Assembly: GCA_050694015.1 (NCBI GenBank)
Contig: JBOGWY010000340.1
Location: 1 to 18,518 of the forward strand
Direction: 5' to 3'
From: JBOGWY01 sp050694015
Lineage (GTDB): Bacteria > Actinomycetota > CADDZG01 > WHSQ01
DNA: 18,518 bases
Shown here: positions 1 through 5,163 of the stretch, one piece after another
Numbering within the stretch: position 1 is the stretch's first letter
Layout of the letters: each line of letters opens with the position of its first letter
Program-made: the position numbers and the translations under genes
Notes under the pieces: generated by a model
Told to the model about the DNA's origin: nothing
Databases searched by the model: none
What the model saw: only the letters and a program-made list of their open reading frames with translations

Positions 1-1
1 G

Positions 2-487
2 CCGATGACCGACCGGATGAAGGAATCTCTGTTCTCGTCACTTGGAGACCTGACGAAGAACAAAGTGCTCGACCTCTATGCGGGATCGGGCGCGCTGGGC
101 CTTGAAGCGCTCTCGCGGGGTGCCTCGAAGGTGATCTTCGTGGAGAACGCCCGAGATGCCATCGTGAAGCTCGAACAAAACATCGAGACCACGGGCTTCA
201 AGCGCAAGTGCGAGGTGAACTGGGCCGACGTGAAATCAACGTTGTCCCGCCCGGCCGATAGGCGCTACGACCTCGTCTTCGTCGACCCGCCCTACAATAT
301 GTCGGTGCCGCAGGTCCGGGCGGACCTGGAATCGCTGGTCATGGGCGGATGGCTCGCGGACGCCGGCCGGATCATCGTCCACCGGCCCGCCAAGGAGGCC
401 AAGCTGAAACCACTCGGCCTCGCGCTCGAGTGGGAGCGGGAGTACGGGCAGTCGAAGCTTCTGGTATTCACGCACGAAGACGAGTGA
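2..487 (+). CDS. rsmD: 16S rRNA (guanine966-N2)-methyltransferase RsmD, 5' end outside window
   Basis: This enzyme uses S-adenosylmethionine to methylate the exocyclic amine of G966 of 16S rRNA during 30S assembly. The reading frame is open to the left edge. The visible protein begins PMTDRMKESLF, which matches the internal 'RPT-DR-KE-LF' segment of the family, so the ATG at 5 is an internal methionine and roughly 20-25 N-terminal residues lie upstream. Counting from that methionine, the SAM-binding motif I VLDLYAGSGALGLEALSRGA is at residues 21-40, the acidic end of the next strand (FVEN) at 45-48, and the catalytic DPPY motif at 94-97. The remaining length fits a complete C-terminus. coaD follows after 31 bases, the usual pairing of these two genes. 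Function is assigned from motifs and neighbour; I see nothing odd apart from the cut 5' end. Confidence 0.93.
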   Translation, partial: PMTDRMKESLFSSLGDLTKNKVLDLYAGSGALGLEALSRGASKVIFVENARDAIVKLEQNIETTGFKRKCEVNWADVKSTLSRPADRRYDLVFVDPPYNMSVPQVRADLESLVMGGWLADAGRIIVHRPAKEAKLKPLGLALEWEREYGQSKLLVFTHEDE

Positions 488-518
488 TCGTCGGACACCC
501 CGTCTGAGGAGGCACTAG

Positions 519-998
519 GTGGCCGTGGCGCTGTGTCCGGGCTCGTTCGATCCGCCGACGAACGGCCATATCGACGTCATCGAGCGGGCCGCGCGCTACT
601 TCGAGGGCATCGTCGTTGCGGTGATCGCCAATCCCTCGAAGGAGCCATTGTTCACGCTCGACGAGCGCACCGAGATGCTGCGAGACGCGCTCTCTCACGT
701 CGAAAACGTCGAGATCGGTTCGTTCGACGGCTTGCTCGTCGACTTCGCCAAGACTCGAGGTTTGCGGGTCGTCGTGAAGGGCCTGCGTGCGGTGTCCGAC
801 TTCGAGTACGAGCTGCAGATGGCACAGATGAACTCGGCGTTGTCGCCCGGGCTCGACACGATGTTCATGACCGCGAAGCCGTCGTGGGCGTTCCTGTCAT
901 CGAGCCTCGTGAAAGAGGTTGCGAAGTATGGGGGAGCGATCGAAGGCCTGGTGCCTCCAGGCGTCGCGAAGGCGCTCGAGGACCGCTTCGGCAGCTGA
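519..998 (+). CDS. coaD: phosphopantetheine adenylyltransferase (CoaD)
   Basis: CoaD transfers AMP from ATP to 4'-phosphopantetheine, giving dephospho-CoA, the penultimate step of coenzyme A synthesis in the cytoplasm. The 159-residue length is normal. The N-terminal nucleotidyltransferase signature PGSFDPPTNGH is at residues 7-17, with the TNGH form of the T/HxGH motif at 14-17. The loop VVKGLRAVSDFEYELQMAQMN and the C-terminal SSSLVKEVA (ISS-type phosphate-binding motif) are also present. The GTG start is chosen because GAGGAGG at 506-512 lies 6 bases upstream; a second in-frame GTG at 525 would be 12 bases away. It sits directly behind rsmD and is probably co-transcribed with it. The following gene has its own promoter, so the unit probably ends here; CAGGCGG at 1026-1032 can pair with CCGCCTG at 1059-1065, but there is no T-run to support a terminator. 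Confidence 0.96.
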   Translation: MAVALCPGSFDPPTNGHIDVIERAARYFEGIVVAVIANPSKEPLFTLDERTEMLRDALSHVENVEIGSFDGLLVDFAKTRGLRVVVKGLRAVSDFEYELQMAQMNSALSPGLDTMFMTAKPSWAFLSSSLVKEVAKYGGAIEGLVPPGVAKALEDRFGS

Positions 999-1095
999 CC
1001 CCCGTGCTTGGACGAATGTCCGACGCAGGCGGTCGCACCCCGACCCCAGGCGTGTCGCCCGCCTGAGAGCGCGAAGTCCTTCCCCCAGAATCCGG

Positions 1096-1101
1096 TAGCC
1101 T
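1096..1101 (+). promoter_or_regulatory. -10 element of a leaderless promoter for the SepIVA-like gene
   Basis: TAGCCT lies exactly 7 bases before the ATG at 1109, so transcription would begin at or one base before the start codon. No Shine-Dalgarno sequence is present. The identical hexamer, spacing and preceding CCGG occur before ftsY. No convincing -35 hexamer is seen. Confidence 0.6.
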
Positions 1102-1108
1102 TCGGGGT

Positions 1109-1669
1109 ATGGATCTGATCGAGAGGATCGACGAGCTCCAACTTCTCGTCGAAGAAGCTAAGGCCGTACCCCTGTCTTCGAGCGCGGTGATCAACCGCGA
1201 CGAGGTGCTCGAGCTCCTCGCGCAGCTCAAAGAAGCGGTGCCCGACGAGATCCGTTCGGCGCGCTGGATGACGCGAGACAAGGACGAATTGCTCGGTCGC
1301 GCGCGCAAGGAATCCGATCGGATCATCGCCGAGGCCCAGGAGCAGCGCGATCGCCTGCTCTCGCGCACCGAGATCGTCCATGCCGCGCAGCGTGAGGCGG
1401 ACCGCGTCGCCGACGAGGCGAAGGAACGCGCCGCGAAGATCCAGAGCGAGGCCGAGGATTACATCGATCAGAAGCTGGCCGCGTTCGAGATCCTGCTGAA
1501 CAAGACGTTGACGACCGTTGGTCGAGGGCGCGAGCAGCTACGCGGGAAGCACGCCACCGGTGCGGTGCCGCAGGACGAGAACGGCGCCGGGGTGGCACCG
1601 GCTCCCGCGGCGGCCGCCCCGTCGGGCCCGTTCGACGCCGCCGACCTCGCTCCGGCCGACCAGGGCTGA
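1109..1669 (+). CDS. sepIVA: SepIVA-like DivIVA-domain coiled-coil septation protein
   Basis: This 186-residue protein has the organisation of mycobacterial SepIVA (Rv2927c), an essential coiled-coil factor at the septum and subpolar membrane region linked to cell division and envelope synthesis. Residues 1-50 (MDLIERIDELQLLVEEAKAV, then the DEVLELLAQLKEAVPDEI segment) match the conserved N-terminus as I remember it. A charged coiled coil spans about 57-115. The block from TEIVHAAQREADR to TVGRGREQLR (about 90-145) closely resembles the SepIVA C-terminal block. An Ala/Pro-rich tail of about 40 residues ends it. Mycobacterial SepIVA is near 245 residues, so the central coil is shorter here. 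The gene lies between coaD and yceD-rpmF, its usual place. The start is leaderless. The family call rests on remembered sequence and synteny, not a search; 'DivIVA-domain protein' is the safe fallback. Confidence 0.8.
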   Translation: MDLIERIDELQLLVEEAKAVPLSSSAVINRDEVLELLAQLKEAVPDEIRSARWMTRDKDELLGRARKESDRIIAEAQEQRDRLLSRTEIVHAAQREADRVADEAKERAAKIQSEAEDYIDQKLAAFEILLNKTLTTVGRGREQLRGKHATGAVPQDENGAGVAPAPAAAAPSGPFDAADLAPADQG

Positions 1670-1730
1670 GCCCCTTCCCGCGGCAGCGGGCCACGAGCGT
1701 TCTGCTGAGATCTCGGCCCGCACACCGGTC

Positions 1731-1751
1731 CCCGGGTTTCCATAACCTGGG
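1731..1751. repeat. imperfect palindrome upstream of the yceD-rpmF promoter
   Basis: CCCGGGTT (1731-1738) and AACCTGGG (1744-1751) are inverted with one mismatch around a 5-base centre. The site ends 17 bases before the -10 at 1769 and so covers the -35 zone. It could be an operator or only a weak hairpin after the SepIVA-like gene. Confidence 0.3.
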
Positions 1752-1765
1752 AAAAAGGGGTCTTT

Positions 1766-1774
1766 TGGTATGAT
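1766..1774 (+). promoter_or_regulatory. extended -10 promoter for yceD-rpmF
   Basis: TGG followed by TATGAT forms an extended -10 (TGn plus hexamer) about 62 bases before the GTG at 1837. The predicted transcript start near 1781 gives a leader of about 56 bases. There is no clear TTGACA at -35, which fits an extended -10. The rpsP promoter has the same layout. Confidence 0.55.
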
Positions 1775-1836
1775 CGGAGGGCCTTGGCAGCCCTTCAGCG
1801 CCGGGCATTTCAGCCGACCGACGCTAGGAAAGCCGC

Positions 1837-2361
1837 GTGCAAGAACTGAGGATCTCGGTCGCCGAGATACTCGGCCGCCCGGGAGCGAGCCACTCGATCT
1901 CCGTATCTGCACCCCTCGAAGGGGTCCAGGTGAGCCTCGCGCGCCTCGACGACGGTGCGAAGGTCTCGGCGGATCTCCGCCTCGAGAGCGTCGTCGAGGG
2001 GATCCTCGCGACCGGTGGCGCGAGTACGCCCGTCACCTTCGAGTGCGCCCGCTGCCTCAAGCAGTTCTCGGGCATCGTCGAGGCCGAGCTCTGTGAGCTC
2101 TTCGTCACGCCTAACCACGTCGATCCCGACGAGGATCAGTACCGCGTTGAAGGCGAGGAGATCGACCTCGAGCCGATGCTGCGCGACGCGCTCACGCTCG
2201 AGCTGCCGCTCAACCCCGTGTGTCGGGAGGACTGCAAGGGCATCTGTGCGCAGTGCGGGAAAGAGATGACATCCGAGACCTGCGACTGCACCGAAGAGAC
2301 GACCGATCCCAGGTGGGCCGAGCTCGACGCTCTGCGCACGAAGCTCGAAGCGAATCACTAA
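1837..2361 (+). CDS. yceD: DUF177 family protein (YceD-like), cysteine-rich
   Basis: DUF177 proteins are almost always encoded just ahead of rpmF; links to 23S rRNA or 50S biogenesis have been proposed in plants and bacteria, but the biochemical role is not settled. The 174-residue protein has the family layout: a beta-rich N-terminal half, a central FECARCLKQF motif (Cys70, Cys73), the acidic D-P-DED-Y segment near 96-102, LEPMLRDALTLELPLNPVC (112-129), a cluster of further cysteines (129, 133, 137, 140, 149, 151) and the C-terminal DPRWAELDALRTKL (157-170). The cysteines could bind zinc. The GTG start has AGGAAAG at 1827-1833 just upstream, and a longer form would run back through the promoter. 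rpmF follows 15 bases after the stop, and the two are very likely one transcript. Confidence 0.9.
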   Translation: MQELRISVAEILGRPGASHSISVSAPLEGVQVSLARLDDGAKVSADLRLESVVEGILATGGASTPVTFECARCLKQFSGIVEAELCELFVTPNHVDPDEDQYRVEGEEIDLEPMLRDALTLELPLNPVCREDCKGICAQCGKEMTSETCDCTEETTDPRWAELDALRTKLEANH

Positions 2362-2376
2362 GAGGAGGCATCAGCG

Positions 2377-2553
2377 ATGGCAGTCCCCAAGCGGCGGAAG
2401 ACCCGGTCGAAGATGCGCATGAGGCGTGCGCACTGGCGGGTCGAAGCGCCCACCTATTCGTCGTGCCCTCAGTGCCGTCAGCCGAAGATGCCGCACCGCG
2501 TGTGCGGTAACTGCGGCTACTACGGCGGGCGTCAGGCCATAGAAACTGAATAG
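2377..2553 (+). CDS. rpmF: 50S ribosomal protein L32
   Basis: L32 is a small zinc-ribbon protein of the large ribosomal subunit. The translation of 58 residues starts MAVPKRRKTRSKMRMRRAHW, the canonical L32 N-terminus, and carries a zinc ribbon of Cys30, Cys33, Cys43 and Cys46 (CPQC and CGNC). It is therefore the zinc-binding (C+) form, not the cysteine-free paralogue expressed under zinc starvation in some actinobacteria. The start has AGAGGAGG at 2361-2368, 8 bases upstream. Its position between yceD and rnc is the conserved one. No plsX or acpP is found between rpmF and rnc, unlike in Bacillus or E. coli. Confidence 0.97.
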   Translation: MAVPKRRKTRSKMRMRRAHWRVEAPTYSSCPQCRQPKMPHRVCGNCGYYGGRQAIETE

Positions 2554-2559
2554 GCCCGG

Positions 2560-3333
2560 ATGCCATGCGCGATCGCCACGAGAGGCACGACGCTGCCGGG
2601 CTCTGACCAGAAGCGGGGTCTCGCCGCGCTTGGTGTCCCCGAGCAGCCGGGGCCGATCTACGACGTCGCGCTCACGCATCGCTCCTTCGCCTTCGAGAAT
2701 CCCGACGCCGACGGCCACAACGAGCGCCTCGAGTTCCTCGGCGACGCGATCCTGGGCGCGGTCGTGACGGCTCTCATCTACGAGAGCTACCCCGACCTGA
2801 CGGAGGGCGAGATGGCGCGACTTCGCGCCTCCGTCGTCAATACCGAGGCTCTGGCGGACGAGGCGCGTTCGCTCGCGCTCGGCGATCACATCCGGCTCGG
2901 CAAGGGCGAGGAAGCGTCCGGGGGCCGCGCCAAGTCGTCTCTGCTGGCGAACGCGTTCGAAGCGATCGTCGGAGCGGTCTTCGTCGACCAAGGGATGCCC
3001 GCCGTCGAGCAGAGGTTGAGGCCGTTGTTCGAGGTGAAGCTCCGTGATTCGGTTGCGTCGGGCCGCTACGACTCGAAAACGGCGCTACAGGAGGTCGCGG
3101 TGCGAGAGACGGGCGAGCTGCCCTCCTACCGGATCGCGTCGTCGGGACCCGATCACGACAAGCGCTTCGAGGCCCACGTCTATCTCGACGGGCAACTGCA
3201 CGGCTCCGGGATCGGACGCAGCAAGAAAGAGGCGGAACAGAACGCCGCCCGCGAGGCCCTAGACCGCCTCGACGGCGAGCCGGGGAGCCCGACGGCCGAC
3301 GCACGGGGGGACAACGATGCCCGAGCTTCCTGA
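2560..3333 (+). CDS. rnc: ribonuclease III
   Basis: RNase III cleaves double-stranded RNA, including precursor rRNA, as a homodimer. The 257-residue protein has the signature NERLEFLGDAIL at 54-65, giving catalytic Glu55, Glu58 and Asp62, and a second metal-binding helix SLLANAFEAIVGAVFVD at 127-143. There Glu134 is kept, but Asn131 occupies the position of E. coli Asp114. A double-stranded RNA-binding domain covers about 171-237 (DSKTALQE ... SGIGRSKKEAEQNAAREAL). The N-terminus is about 20 residues longer than needed; ATG at 2560 lies only 6 bases after the rpmF stop, so a somewhat later start cannot be excluded. The 3' end overlaps the next gene by 17 bases, implying coupled translation. 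Confidence 0.95.
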   Translation: MPCAIATRGTTLPGSDQKRGLAALGVPEQPGPIYDVALTHRSFAFENPDADGHNERLEFLGDAILGAVVTALIYESYPDLTEGEMARLRASVVNTEALADEARSLALGDHIRLGKGEEASGGRAKSSLLANAFEAIVGAVFVDQGMPAVEQRLRPLFEVKLRDSVASGRYDSKTALQEVAVRETGELPSYRIASSGPDHDKRFEAHVYLDGQLHGSGIGRSKKEAEQNAAREALDRLDGEPGSPTADARGDNDARAS

Positions 3334-4162
3334 GATCGAGGTACTGAAGCGCGATCTCGAGAAAGAGATCGTGTCGCGCCGGATCAAAGAGGTAGAGGTG
3401 CGACCGGGCAGCAACGCGATGAAGATCATCCGCCGCCACGGCCGGCGCAAGGAGTTCCAGGACATGCTGGCGGGGGCCAAGGTCGACGGTATCGATCGGA
3501 TCGGCAAGCTGTTGCTGCTGAACCTCGACAACGACAGGGTCCTCGTCTTCGATCTCGGGAGCTCAGGCGCGATCGGCAAGACGAGCGCGTCGGATGAGAT
3601 CGTCACGCACACGCACATCGTCATCAGCTTCACGATCGGGGGACAGCTCCGCTTCGTCGATCAACATCGCACCGGTGAGGTGTTCATCGCCCCGACGTCC
3701 GAAGTCGAGGAACTGCGTGCGTCCCTCGGCACCGCTATCGATCCGCTGATGCAGCAGTTCACGTGGCATCACTTCTCCTCGATCCTCGAAGAGAAGGAGA
3801 CCGGGATGAAAGAGCTCCTCACCGACGAGAAATTCATCATCGGTCTCGGCGATCTGTACTCGGACGAGGTCCTGTGGGTCGCGGGTCTGCGTTACGACCG
3901 GCCGTCTAACAAGCTCTCGTCGCAAGACGTCCGCCGTCTCTACCGCGGCATGATGGAGACCCTGCAGGACTCGGTTCGCCTGCGCGGGACCACGTGGGGG
4001 AGCCAGGAGTTCCACGACCTCCATGGCGAGCCCGGCCAATTCCAGCTCGAGCTCAAGGTCTTCGAACGCGAGGGCGAGCCGTGCCGGCGCTGTCGCACTC
4101 CGATCATCACCGAAGATTTCAACGGCAGGCCGACGTATCTCTGCCCGCAGTGCCAGTCATAG
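3317..4162 (+). CDS. Fpg/Nei-family DNA glycosylase, atypical
   Basis: Members of this family excise oxidised bases and nick the abasic site. The start MPELPEIEV gives the catalytic N-terminal proline (Pro2) and Glu3. Lys64 in RIGKLLLLNL matches the conserved core lysine. The helix-two-turn-helix region is at about 168-191 (GLGDLYSDEVLWVAGL). The C-terminal zinc finger has Cys256, Cys259, Cys276 and Cys279, with Arg271 in NGRPTYLCPQC. Two usual features are changed: the normal HLGM-SG loop reads DLGSSG (79-84), so the void-filling methionine is missing, and the usual Asn of GIGN-YADE is Asp179. Length (281) is normal. Its place between rnc and smc is that of actinobacterial fpg (mutM), but the altered lesion-recognition residues make substrate specificity uncertain, so I give no symbol. 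The ATG overlaps the end of rnc by 17 bases. Confidence 0.85.
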   Translation: MPELPEIEVLKRDLEKEIVSRRIKEVEVRPGSNAMKIIRRHGRRKEFQDMLAGAKVDGIDRIGKLLLLNLDNDRVLVFDLGSSGAIGKTSASDEIVTHTHIVISFTIGGQLRFVDQHRTGEVFIAPTSEVEELRASLGTAIDPLMQQFTWHHFSSILEEKETGMKELLTDEKFIIGLGDLYSDEVLWVAGLRYDRPSNKLSSQDVRRLYRGMMETLQDSVRLRGTTWGSQEFHDLHGEPGQFQLELKVFEREGEPCRRCRTPIITEDFNGRPTYLCPQCQS

Positions 4163-4202
4163 ATCAGTTTGTGTGTCGTCGCAGTAACGAGGAGGTCGTG
4201 TA

Positions 4203-4478
4203 GTGGAAGACAGGACCCGCGTCCACGTGTTCGTGTCCGGGGACGTCCAGAACGTCAATTTCCGCCAGGCCATCGCCGACAAGGCGAACGAGCAGGGCGT
4301 CACGGGGTGGGTCCGCAACCTGGCCGACGGACGCGTCGAAGCGGTGCTCGAGGGGCCGCGCGACGAGGTGTATCGGGTGGTGGGTCTGTGCCGGGCGGGG
4401 CCCAAGGGGGCCCGGGTGCAGAACGTCCAGGTCGACCGCGAGCCCCCGAAGAACGAAAAGAGCTTCAAGGTCAAATAG
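4203..4478 (+). CDS. acyP: acylphosphatase
   Basis: Acylphosphatase hydrolyses acyl phosphates such as carbamoyl or acetyl phosphate. The 91-residue length is typical. Residues VHVFVSGDVQNVNFRQ hold the phosphate-binding loop and the catalytic Arg21; GVTGWVRNLADGRVEAVLEG holds the catalytic Asn39 and the family's second signature. The loop is unusual: VQNVNFR instead of the common VQGV-FR, so an asparagine replaces the loop glycine. The GTG start is supported by GAGGAGG at 4189-4195, 7 bases upstream. It follows the Fpg-like gene by 40 bases and precedes smc by about 0.6 kb, the usual actinobacterial order apart from the membrane-protein gene inserted between acyP and smc. Confidence 0.9.
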   Translation: MEDRTRVHVFVSGDVQNVNFRQAIADKANEQGVTGWVRNLADGRVEAVLEGPRDEVYRVVGLCRAGPKGARVQNVQVDREPPKNEKSFKVK

Positions 4479-4480
4479 GG

Positions 4481-4954
4481 ATGTCCGACGTGGTCCGGGG
4501 CCGCCGGGAGAGCGATCGTTCGGTACTCGGATTGCTCTCTGGGGGATGGGCGACGGCAATCCTCGGCCCGCTAATAGGTCTAGACGCGGTTTTCTCTCAG
4601 AAAGAGGTCTCAGTCGGCGTTGCACTAATCGTGCTAGCGGCCGCGTGGGTCCTCGGTGCAGTTCTCCATCCGGTGGCTCTGAAAAGAAGCACCGCGATGT
4701 GGAGCAATCTAGACATCGCCGACATGACAAGTCGCAACCGGATTCAGGCTCAACGAGCTCGGTGGAACTGGATGGCTGCAGGCGCAGCGGTGGCACTCCT
4801 ATCGAGTCGTTTTCTCGAGGACACGATATGGATCGTTGTCTTCATGGGCCTGCTTGGCGGTTTCTCGCTGTTCTTGATCCGAGGTGCATACGTGCTCCAT
4901 CGGCTGGATGTCGAGCAGGCAGGGAGTGCGATCCACGACTCGGGCCAACTCTGA
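4481..4954 (+). CDS. unrecognised four-helix membrane protein
   Basis: I do not recognise this 157-residue protein. It begins MSDVVRGRRESDR just 2 bases after the acyP stop, with only a weak GGG before the ATG. Four hydrophobic segments are visible: about 18-41 (LGLLSGGWATAILGPLIGLD), 48-70 (VSVGVALIVLAAAWVLGAVL), 90-107 (WNWMAAGAAVALL) and 115-140 (TIWIVVFMGLLGGFSLFLIRG). A short basic and polar loop lies between the second and third. Codon use differs from its neighbours: CTA, ATA, AGA and other AT-ending codons are common, whereas nearby genes strongly favour C or G at third positions. That suggests recent arrival or weak selection. It interrupts the common acyP-smc junction, and a large inverted repeat follows its stop. 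That it is translated is likely from frame, spacing and hydrophobic pattern, but unproven. Confidence 0.65.
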   Translation: MSDVVRGRRESDRSVLGLLSGGWATAILGPLIGLDAVFSQKEVSVGVALIVLAAAWVLGAVLHPVALKRSTAMWSNLDIADMTSRNRIQAQRARWNWMAAGAAVALLSSRFLEDTIWIVVFMGLLGGFSLFLIRGAYVLHRLDVEQAGSAIHDSGQL

Positions 4955-4957
4955 ACG

Positions 4958-5010
4958 CCGACCTTTGCTAGCTAATTCGCTCTCAGAGCGAAATAGCTAC
5001 AGAAGGTCGG
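4958..5010. repeat. 53-base inverted repeat (long hairpin) between the membrane-protein gene and smc
   Basis: The sequence is symmetrical about base 4984. Left-arm blocks CCGACCTT (4958-4965), TAGCTA (4969-4974) and TTCGCTCT (4976-4983) are matched by AGAGCGAA (4985-4992), TAGCTA (4994-4999) and AAGGTCGG (5003-5010). Of 26 opposed pairs, 22 are Watson-Crick. It is more AT-rich than its surroundings. It starts 3 bases after the upstream stop codon. No T-run follows, so it is not a standard intrinsic terminator. It could be a factor-dependent or bidirectional terminator, or a small mobile repeat. Confidence 0.85.
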
Positions 5011-5073
5011 TTGGAGCCTTCCTCGGACCCCCTCCAGGGAGTGAAAAGCCGTCGATTTGCCGCCTGGCCCCTG

Positions 5074-5079
5074 TAGTTT
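5074..5079 (+). promoter_or_regulatory. -10 element of a leaderless promoter for the smc leader ORF
   Basis: TAGTTT lies 6 bases before GTG at 5086, the same arrangement as before sepIVA and ftsY, and no Shine-Dalgarno sequence is present. Transcription should start at or next to that GTG, that is, at the first of the two smc-like starts. Confidence 0.5.
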
Positions 5080-5085
5080 GACCCC

Positions 5086-5163
5086 GTGTTCGTTCGCGCC
5101 CTGAAGCTGTCGGGCTTCAAGCTGTCGAGTCGCCGCACCGCGGGGGTGCCCCCTTGTTCGTAA
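5086..5163 (+). CDS. 25-codon leader ORF duplicating the SMC N-terminus
   Basis: From GTG at 5086 the frame reads VFVRALKLSGFK, the normal start of an SMC protein, then diverges into LSSRRTAGVPPCS and stops with TAA at 5161-5163. The true smc frame begins at TTG 5154, so the two ORFs overlap by 10 bases in different frames. Stop and start are close enough for termination-reinitiation coupling. The ORF sits right at the predicted leaderless promoter, as the original smc start would. It may be a translated leader peptide, the relic of the old start after a 68-base tandem duplication, or the N-terminal part of a longer SMC if the assembly has an indel in the G5 or C5 run at 5142-5153. I cannot tell these apart from the sequence alone. 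Confidence 0.5.
   Translation: MFVRALKLSGFKLSSRRTAGVPPCS
5142..5153 (+). promoter_or_regulatory. G5-TG-C5 hairpin abutting the smc TTG start
   Basis: GGGGGTGCCCCC is a self-complementary 12-mer that ends at the base before TTG 5154. In RNA it would form a short stable stem where a ribosome-binding site would be expected, and no Shine-Dalgarno sequence is visible there. A ribosome translating the leader ORF would open it. Confidence 0.45.

Noticed and set aside
5..7. ATG at 5 as the start of rsmD
   Set aside because: The protein from here begins inside a conserved internal segment, and the frame is open to the window edge, so the true start is upstream.
695..1381. Minus-strand 228-codon frame across coaD and the SepIVA-like gene
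   Set aside because: It overlaps two recognised genes and the intergenic promoter, and has no family motif; it is a by-product of codon bias.
4169..4480. Longer N-terminus for the membrane protein, running through acyP
   Set aside because: The extra part is an Arg/Gly-rich out-of-frame reading of acyP, which is well supported in its own frame.
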